Part shown: piece by piece, positions 59,607 to 64,000 of the stretch
Numbering within the stretch: position 1 is the first letter of the stretch
How the letters are laid out: each line of letters starts with the position of its first letter
Assembly (NCBI GenBank): GCA_900696465.1
Contig: CAADGE010000033.1
Location: 57,133 to 121,132 of the forward strand
Direction: 5' to 3'
DNA length: 64,000 nt
Source of the DNA: an uncultured Planctomycetota bacterium
GTDB lineage: Bacteria; Planctomycetota; Phycisphaerae; UBA1845; UTPLA1
The notes under the pieces: generated by a model
Database searches by the model: none
Seen by the model: the letters and a program-made list of their open reading frames with translations, nothing else
What the model was told of the DNA's origin: nothing
Translations under genes and position numbers: made by a program

Positions 59607-60544
59607 TGGACTATCTCGTTACCGGCGGTGCCGGATTCATCGGCTCACATCTGGTTCACCGACTCGTACAGCTCGGCTGCCGCGTCCGCGTCCTGGATAA
59701 CTTCTCAACCGGCAAGCGTTCGAACCTCGCCGAGGTCGAAGGTCGTATTGAAATGATCGAAGGCGACATGGCCGACCCCGCAATCGCGCGACGCGCCTGC
59801 GAGGGTGTTGATGTCGTGTTGCATCAGGCGGCGATTCCCTCGGTGCCCAAGTCCGTCGCCGATCCGGCTGCCAGTCATCGGGCGAACGTGGAAGGCACCT
59901 TCCAGCTTCTCATGGCCGCGCGCGATGCGAAGGTGCGCCGCTTCGTCTATGCAGGCAGCAGCTCGGCCTACGGCGAATCCGAGCGGCTGCCCAAAGTCGA
60001 ATCCATGCCCACCGACCCGCTCAGTCCTTACGCCGTACAGAAGCTCACGGGTGAGTATTACTGCCGCGCCTTCTACCGCTGCTACGGACTCCAGACGATC
60101 ACCATGCGCTACTTCAACGTCTTCGGCCCGCGGCAGGATCCCACCAGCCAGTACGCTGCGGCGATTCCCGCTTTCATCACCGCGATCCTTGAGAATCGCC
60201 CGCCAAAAGTCTACGGCGACGGTGAACAGACCAGAGACTTCACATACATCGAGAACGTAGTCGCGGCCAACCTGCTCGCCGCAAAGGCGAAGCAGACCGC
60301 CGGTCAGGTCGTCAATATCGCCTGCGGAAGCCGAATCACCGTCAACGAGATCATCGCCGAAATCAATCGGCTGCTCGGCCGAAACGTAAAGCCCGATTAC
60401 CTTCCGTCTCGGGCCGGCGATATCAAGCACTCGTGGGCCGAAATTGAACTGGCACGCGAAGTGATCGGGTATGAGCCGGTCGTTCCATTTGCCGAAGGCC
60501 TGCAACGGGCCATTGCCTGGTATTCCGGGCACCATGCTGTCTGA
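59606..60544 (+). CDS. NAD-dependent nucleotide-sugar epimerase
   Basis: A 312-residue extended short-chain dehydrogenase of the UDP-GlcNAc/UDP-glucose 4-epimerase group. Cofactor motif GGAGFIGSH, the catalytic S...YxxxK as SPYAVQKLTGEYYC, and YFNVFGPRQDPTSQYAA, close to WbpP/GnE-type enzymes, are seen. It supplies an epimerised sugar nucleotide for envelope glycans. Its ATG overlaps the lpxI stop (TGATG), so both are co-translated; the neighbour suggests an LPS context. Confidence 0.9.
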   Translation: MDYLVTGGAGFIGSHLVHRLVQLGCRVRVLDNFSTGKRSNLAEVEGRIEMIEGDMADPAIARRACEGVDVVLHQAAIPSVPKSVADPAASHRANVEGTFQLLMAARDAKVRRFVYAGSSSAYGESERLPKVESMPTDPLSPYAVQKLTGEYYCRAFYRCYGLQTITMRYFNVFGPRQDPTSQYAAAIPAFITAILENRPPKVYGDGEQTRDFTYIENVVAANLLAAKAKQTAGQVVNIACGSRITVNEIIAEINRLLGRNVKPDYLPSRAGDIKHSWAEIELAREVIGYEPVVPFAEGLQRAIAWYSGHHAV

Positions 60545-60644
60545 CCTCTGGAGTGCAGATCAGGCGACCTGCATGCTGTTGAGCAGGAAGCGTCTGCCAG
60601 TTGGGGCCGGAATCTGCATTTCTCACCTGGCACCTTTGCGCCAA

Positions 60645-60673
60645 TTGACGAACTGCGTGCAGGACTTTAGAAA
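60645..60673 (+). promoter_or_regulatory. glgP: Promoter candidate for glgP with overlapping palindrome
   Basis: TTGACG (60645-60650), 17-base spacer, TAGAAA (60668-60673). The -10 region overlaps the inverted repeat GACTTT-AG-AAAGTC (60663-60676), which could be an operator. The leader to ATG 60784 would be about 105 bases. Confidence 0.4.
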
Positions 60674-60783
60674 GTCAGATCGCTTCGAGTCTGTTACCGC
60701 CTTCGATGGCCGGCCGAGCGAAGCGTGATTTAACAACTGACCCGCGCGACATAATGATCGCGCTACTCGATAAGGATCGTGCC

Positions 60784-63339
60784 ATGCATCGCTTGCGAAC
60801 TTACACCGTCGTCCCGGCGTTGCCCGAGCCGCTCTCCCGGCTTCGAGAGTTGTCCTACAACTATTGGTGGAGCTGGAACAGCGACGCCCGAGAGCTCTTC
60901 CGCCGCCTCGATCCGGACCTCTGGGAGGACGTCGTTCATAATCCGGTCAAGTTTCTGGCCCACCTCGCCCAGCGCCGGCTCGATCAGGCCGCCGTCGACA
61001 AGGCCTTCCTGGCCCACATGCAGCGCGTTCTCGGCGCCTTCGACAACTACATGAATCGCGAGGGCTGGTTCGCCAAGAGTTTTCCTGACCTCAAGGATGC
61101 GCGGGTCGCCTACTTTTCCATGGAGTTCGGAATCCACGAGTCCCTGCCGATTTACTCCGGCGGACTGGGAATCCTCGCCGGCGACCATCTCAAAAGCGCC
61201 AGTGATCTGGGAATCCCGCTCGTCGCCGTTGGTCTGCTCTATCGATTCGGTTACTTCCAGCAGCGAATGACCGCCGATGGCTGGCAGTTGGAGGAGTACC
61301 CCGCTTCCGATTTTTATCAGATACCGCTGCTGCCGGAGCTGGGTGCCGATGGTCGACCGGTCAAGCTTGCGCTGCCGATCGGAGAGCGCGAAGTCCACGC
61401 TCTCGTCTGGAAGGCGCAGATTGGCCGCATTCCCTTGTATCTGCTCGATACGGACCTGTCGGAAAACGATCCGCGCGATCGGGAGACGACCGCTCGCCTG
61501 TACGGCGGTGATGAGGAGATGCGCATCCGGCAGGAAATCCTGCTCGGCATCGGCGGCCTGCGCGCTCTCAATAAAGTCGGTCAGCCGCCCGACGTCTGCC
61601 ACATGAACGAAGGCCATTCCGCCTTTCTCACCCTGGAGCAGATTCATCAGCGCCGCACCGAGGGCGGGCTCGACTTCGGAGAAGCGCGCGAAGCCGTCAC
61701 CGGTGCCTTGGTCTTCACCACGCACACGCCGGTCCCCGCCGGGATCGACCGCTTTGAGGAAGAGTTGCTCGAAAAGTACATCAGTCCGTATCTGCCGAGC
61801 ATCGGATTGTCGCTCAAGGAGTTCACGGCCCTGGGGAAGGTGGACGCCTCCGATCCGAAAGAAGAGTTCTGCATGGCGGTGCTGGCCCTTCGGCTGGCCG
61901 GCGCATCCAATGGTGTCAGTGCCCTTCATGGTCACGTCTCGCGCGAGATGTGGCATCATGTCTGGCCAGGCGCCCCGCGTGAAGAAGTTCCCATTACCTC
62001 GATCACCAACGGCATTCACATCAGCACCTGGATCGCGCCCGAAATGGCGGACCTGCTCGATCGCTATGTCGGTCCAACGTGGACAGAAGACCCGGTCGAT
62101 CACGACGTCTGGCGGCGCGTCGATGAGATTCCTGACCTCGAACTGTGGCGCGCCCATGAGCGCCGCCGCATCGCCCTGGTGGCCTTCGCACGAAAGCGGC
62201 TCAAAGAACAGTATCGCCGTCGGGGCGCCACGCCGGCCGAGGTCAAGTCCGCGGATGAACTGCTCGATCCCGACGCCCTGACGATCGGCTTTGCCCGGCG
62301 TTTTGCACCTTACAAGCGAGGCGCTCTGCTTTTTCAAAACATGGAGCGCCTGCTGCGGATCCTGCAGAACAAGGATCGCCCGGTGCAATTCATCTTCGCC
62401 GGAAAGGCCCACCCGCGTGATGAAAACGGCAAGGCCGTCATCAAGGAGATCTTCAATCACCTTCAGGACGAGTTCCTCGGCCGGCGCATTGTCTTCATCG
62501 AGAATTACGACATCACCGTGGCGCGCGTGCTGGTGCAGGGCGTCGATGTCTGGCTGAACAATCCCATCAAGCCGCGAGAGGCCTCCGGCACCAGCGGCAT
62601 GAAGGTCGGCCCCAACGGCGGACTGAATCTCTCCGTTCTCGACGGCTGGTGGCCCGAGGCCTACGACGGCGAAAACGGCTGGGCCATCGACGAGGGCCGC
62701 ATCTACGATGATCCGTCGTATCGTGATCACATTGAGAGCGAAGCCATCTACGATCTGATCGAGAAGGAGATTGTGCCCGCTTTCTACGTACGCGGAGCGG
62801 ACAACGTTCCCCGCGGCTGGACGGATCGAATGAAGGCATCGATGCGAACGATCTGCCCCATGTTCAACACCAATCGCATGCTGGAGGAATACGCCGCACG
62901 GCTCTACGTCCCCGCTGCCCATCGCTGGCGACATCTCTCCGCCAATGCCTATGCCGCGGCCAAGGCCCTCTCTCAATGGAAGCGACGACTGGCCACCGAC
63001 TGGAGCAATGTTCGCGTGGAACACGTCGAGGCAGATGACGCCCGCGAGCTGCCCGTCGGCGCCGAGGTCCGTGTGCAGGCACAGGTGCATCTTGGGAAGG
63101 TCCGGCCCGACGATGTCGTGGTCGAGCTCTATCACGGCCGCATCGACCCGCACGGCCAGCTCGTCGAAGGCAGCGCGGAGGAAATGCGCTGCGGCAACCA
63201 CCTTGACAACGGCGCCTTCACCTACGACGGCACGATTCCCTGTCGCCGCAGCGGTCAGCACGGTTACGCCATACGAGTCATGCCGCGTCACCAGGACCTG
63301 ACCCACCGCTACGACACCGGTCTGATCCACTGGGGGTAA
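60784..63339 (+). CDS. glgP: Alpha-glucan (glycogen) phosphorylase
   Basis: Releases glucose-1-phosphate from glycogen or maltodextrin. The 851-residue protein starts with a DUF3417 region (LPEPLSRLRELSYNYWWSWN), as in the shorter bacterial/archaeal phosphorylase group rather than the E. coli MalP/GlgP type. It shows FSMEFGIHESLPIYSGGLG, NEGHSAF, TTHTPVPAGIDRF and the PLP-site block EASGTSGMKVGPNGG. The Ser/Thr-rich phosphate site is intact. ATG 60784 has AAGGAT seven bases upstream; ATGs at 60706 and 60754 lack one. Confidence 0.94.
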   Translation: MHRLRTYTVVPALPEPLSRLRELSYNYWWSWNSDARELFRRLDPDLWEDVVHNPVKFLAHLAQRRLDQAAVDKAFLAHMQRVLGAFDNYMNREGWFAKSFPDLKDARVAYFSMEFGIHESLPIYSGGLGILAGDHLKSASDLGIPLVAVGLLYRFGYFQQRMTADGWQLEEYPASDFYQIPLLPELGADGRPVKLALPIGEREVHALVWKAQIGRIPLYLLDTDLSENDPRDRETTARLYGGDEEMRIRQEILLGIGGLRALNKVGQPPDVCHMNEGHSAFLTLEQIHQRRTEGGLDFGEAREAVTGALVFTTHTPVPAGIDRFEEELLEKYISPYLPSIGLSLKEFTALGKVDASDPKEEFCMAVLALRLAGASNGVSALHGHVSREMWHHVWPGAPREEVPITSITNGIHISTWIAPEMADLLDRYVGPTWTEDPVDHDVWRRVDEIPDLELWRAHERRRIALVAFARKRLKEQYRRRGATPAEVKSADELLDPDALTIGFARRFAPYKRGALLFQNMERLLRILQNKDRPVQFIFAGKAHPRDENGKAVIKEIFNHLQDEFLGRRIVFIENYDITVARVLVQGVDVWLNNPIKPREASGTSGMKVGPNGGLNLSVLDGWWPEAYDGENGWAIDEGRIYDDPSYRDHIESEAIYDLIEKEIVPAFYVRGADNVPRGWTDRMKASMRTICPMFNTNRMLEEYAARLYVPAAHRWRHLSANAYAAAKALSQWKRRLATDWSNVRVEHVEADDARELPVGAEVRVQAQVHLGKVRPDDVVVELYHGRIDPHGQLVEGSAEEMRCGNHLDNGAFTYDGTIPCRRSGQHGYAIRVMPRHQDLTHRYDTGLIHWG

Positions 63340-63742
63340 CGGGGCAGCATCACAAGGTGTGAATCTCCGCTCGTATGTGAATACTTCTCGCGCCCGCTCA
63401 CGCGGAATTCCCTTCCCGTGCGGCCATGCCATCCGGGCAAGTCTTTCGAGACGGGCATGGATGAAATTCATGTGAAAAATAGCAGGTTGAATTTACTTGA
63501 ACAGACCCGATTTTTGGGGCGGAAATGCGGATTGGGGTTGAAGAAAGTTGAACGCACAGGGTCCGGGGGACCAAGGGGCGGAGGGCGCGGAGGGGAACTT
63601 GGGATGCGGAACTTGCGCGCATGGGTTGCCTTCTGCTGGAAGCGTTGCTCAGCGCACGCGCCGGGGAAGTACGAATGACGTGTTTCGATTTACGAATTGC
63701 GGAGCGGCGAGCAGGAGCGCCGGCGTCGAAGCGCCACGGCGT
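63340..63742. other. Intergenic region after glgP, with inverted repeats
   Basis: 403 bases between glgP and the stop of the PEP-CTERM gene. A stem-forming pair CCATGCC/GGCATGG spans about 63425-63461 with a long loop. Lower-GC patches lie near 63466-63520. Copy 2 of the GAAGCGCCACGGC hairpin begins at its right edge. No coding frame or RNA gene is supported. Confidence 0.4.
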
Positions 63743-63754
63743 TCACGCCGTGTG
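63731..63754. repeat. Hairpin repeat, copy 2 (GAAGCGCCACGGC family)
   Basis: Stem CACGGCG (63735-63741) with CGCCGTG (63746-63752), loop TTCA, preceded by GAAGCGC as in copy 1 at 42851-42876. The terminal stem pair differs between copies (C-G against G-C), keeping pairing. The stop codon of the PEP-CTERM gene lies in the loop. Confidence 0.6.
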
Positions 63755-64000
63755 ACGCAACATGATCCCGGGGCGGGGTTTGAAGATCGAGATTGACAGT
63801 ACCAACAGCGCCAGCGTGGCCGGTTCGGGGACGGGGGTGATGGTGAAATTGAGTGAACCCTCGCCATGGCCGAAGGTGCCCGGCGGTGTGGGGTCGAAGT
63901 GGTGCACGCGGGCAGTGTACGTGAGCAGATAGGCGACACCCGCCCGGAGCAGTCCAGTGTCGTAATCGTTGAAACTACCGAACGGTGGATCAAGGCCGAA
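63743..64000 (-). CDS. PEP-CTERM protein, C-terminal part (5' end outside window)
   Basis: An 85-residue C-terminal piece of an exported protein, open to the window edge. It has an extracytoplasmic beta-type region (FGLDPPFGSFNDYD, AGVAYLLTYTARVHHFDP, GEGSLNFTIT), then the sorting signal VPEPATLALLVLSISIFKPRP: the PEP motif, a hydrophobic helix and a basic tail. Exosortase should cleave and anchor such proteins at the surface. The tail beyond KPRPG (IMLRHTA) is encoded by the hairpin repeat, and the TGA is in its loop. Confidence 0.75.
   Translation of the reverse strand, partial: FGLDPPFGSFNDYDTGLLRAGVAYLLTYTARVHHFDPTPPGTFGHGEGSLNFTITPVPEPATLALLVLSISIFKPRPGIMLRHTA

Noticed and set aside
60763..63471. 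A 902-codon open frame on the strand opposite glycogen phosphorylase
   Set aside because: It lies wholly across glgP, whose frame has clear family motifs. The antisense product has no recognisable domain, and such long antisense frames are common at this GC content.
1..64000. CRISPR arrays, prophage, insertion sequences or transfer islands
   Set aside because: No regularly spaced repeats, transposase, integrase or phage structural genes were found. The CII-like HTH protein at 10049 stands alone.

Overview
The window looks like a chromosomal stretch of a GC-rich, Gram-negative-type bacterium of the Planctomycetota, perhaps Phycisphaerae-like. This is inference, because there is no rRNA gene here. 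Pointers are a PEP-CTERM protein, a prepilin-like protein with a C-terminal DGH motif, a DUF1573 protein, a STAS/anti-sigma partner-switching operon, a TMTC-like membrane TPR protein, and many short exported proteins of unknown function. LpxI, an LpxL-like protein, an outer-membrane porin candidate and many lipoproteins imply an outer membrane with lipid A. No tRNA, rRNA, insertion sequence, prophage or CRISPR array was found.

Layout. 1-6.3 kb: end of dnaJ, grpE, a small zinc-ribbon gene, an amino-acid ABC transporter (binding protein fused to permease, then ATPase) and a membrane TPR protein. 6.3-9.9 kb (minus): HAD phosphatase, mnmE, thioesterase, rsmA. 10-13.1 kb: HTH protein, lipoprotein, STAS protein, alginate-export-like porin. 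13.1-17.9 kb (minus): AT-hook/winged-helix protein, YhaM-like HD nuclease, lipoprotein plus S9 peptidase. 18.2-22.3 kb: STAS/kinase/STAS operon and an S41 protease. 22.6-24.9 kb (minus): rplA-rplJ-rplL with a good promoter and a terminator. 25-28.4 kb: an unfamiliar cluster (pseudopilin-like, DUF1573, Cys-rich mini-protein, anchored unknown). 28.7-36.7 kb: alr, three tandem small exported proteins, pepT, and OPT and POT peptide transporters. 36.7-41.3 kb (minus): LpxL-like protein, glycosyltransferase, two paralogous lipoproteins, DUF2752, lipoprotein. 41.4-46.7 kb (minus): purine-oxidation operon (three-subunit molybdenum hydroxylase plus an 8-oxoguanine-deaminase-like enzyme). 46.9-51.3 kb: ribH, nusB, ftsY, pcm (minus), CAP protein, endonuclease IV. 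51.7-58.6 kb: alpha/beta-hydrolase lipoprotein, an unusual methyltransferase-like/acyltransferase fusion beside a beta-helix acyltransferase, a heavy-metal ATPase carrying a palindromic insertion, DUF309. 58.7-64 kb: lpxI, a sugar epimerase, glycogen phosphorylase, and the end of a PEP-CTERM gene.

How the genes work together. Housekeeping modules (protein folding, ribosomal stalk, tRNA/rRNA modification, SRP receptor) alternate with envelope and nutrient modules. PepT with the OPT and POT transporters suggests peptide use. The hydroxylase operon suggests conversion of purines to urate. The most unusual parts are the ICMT-like/condensation-type fusion with its beta-helix partner, the small exported protein family, the 25-28 kb cluster, an LpxL homologue lacking its catalytic pair, and a small family of hairpin repeats with compensatory changes.
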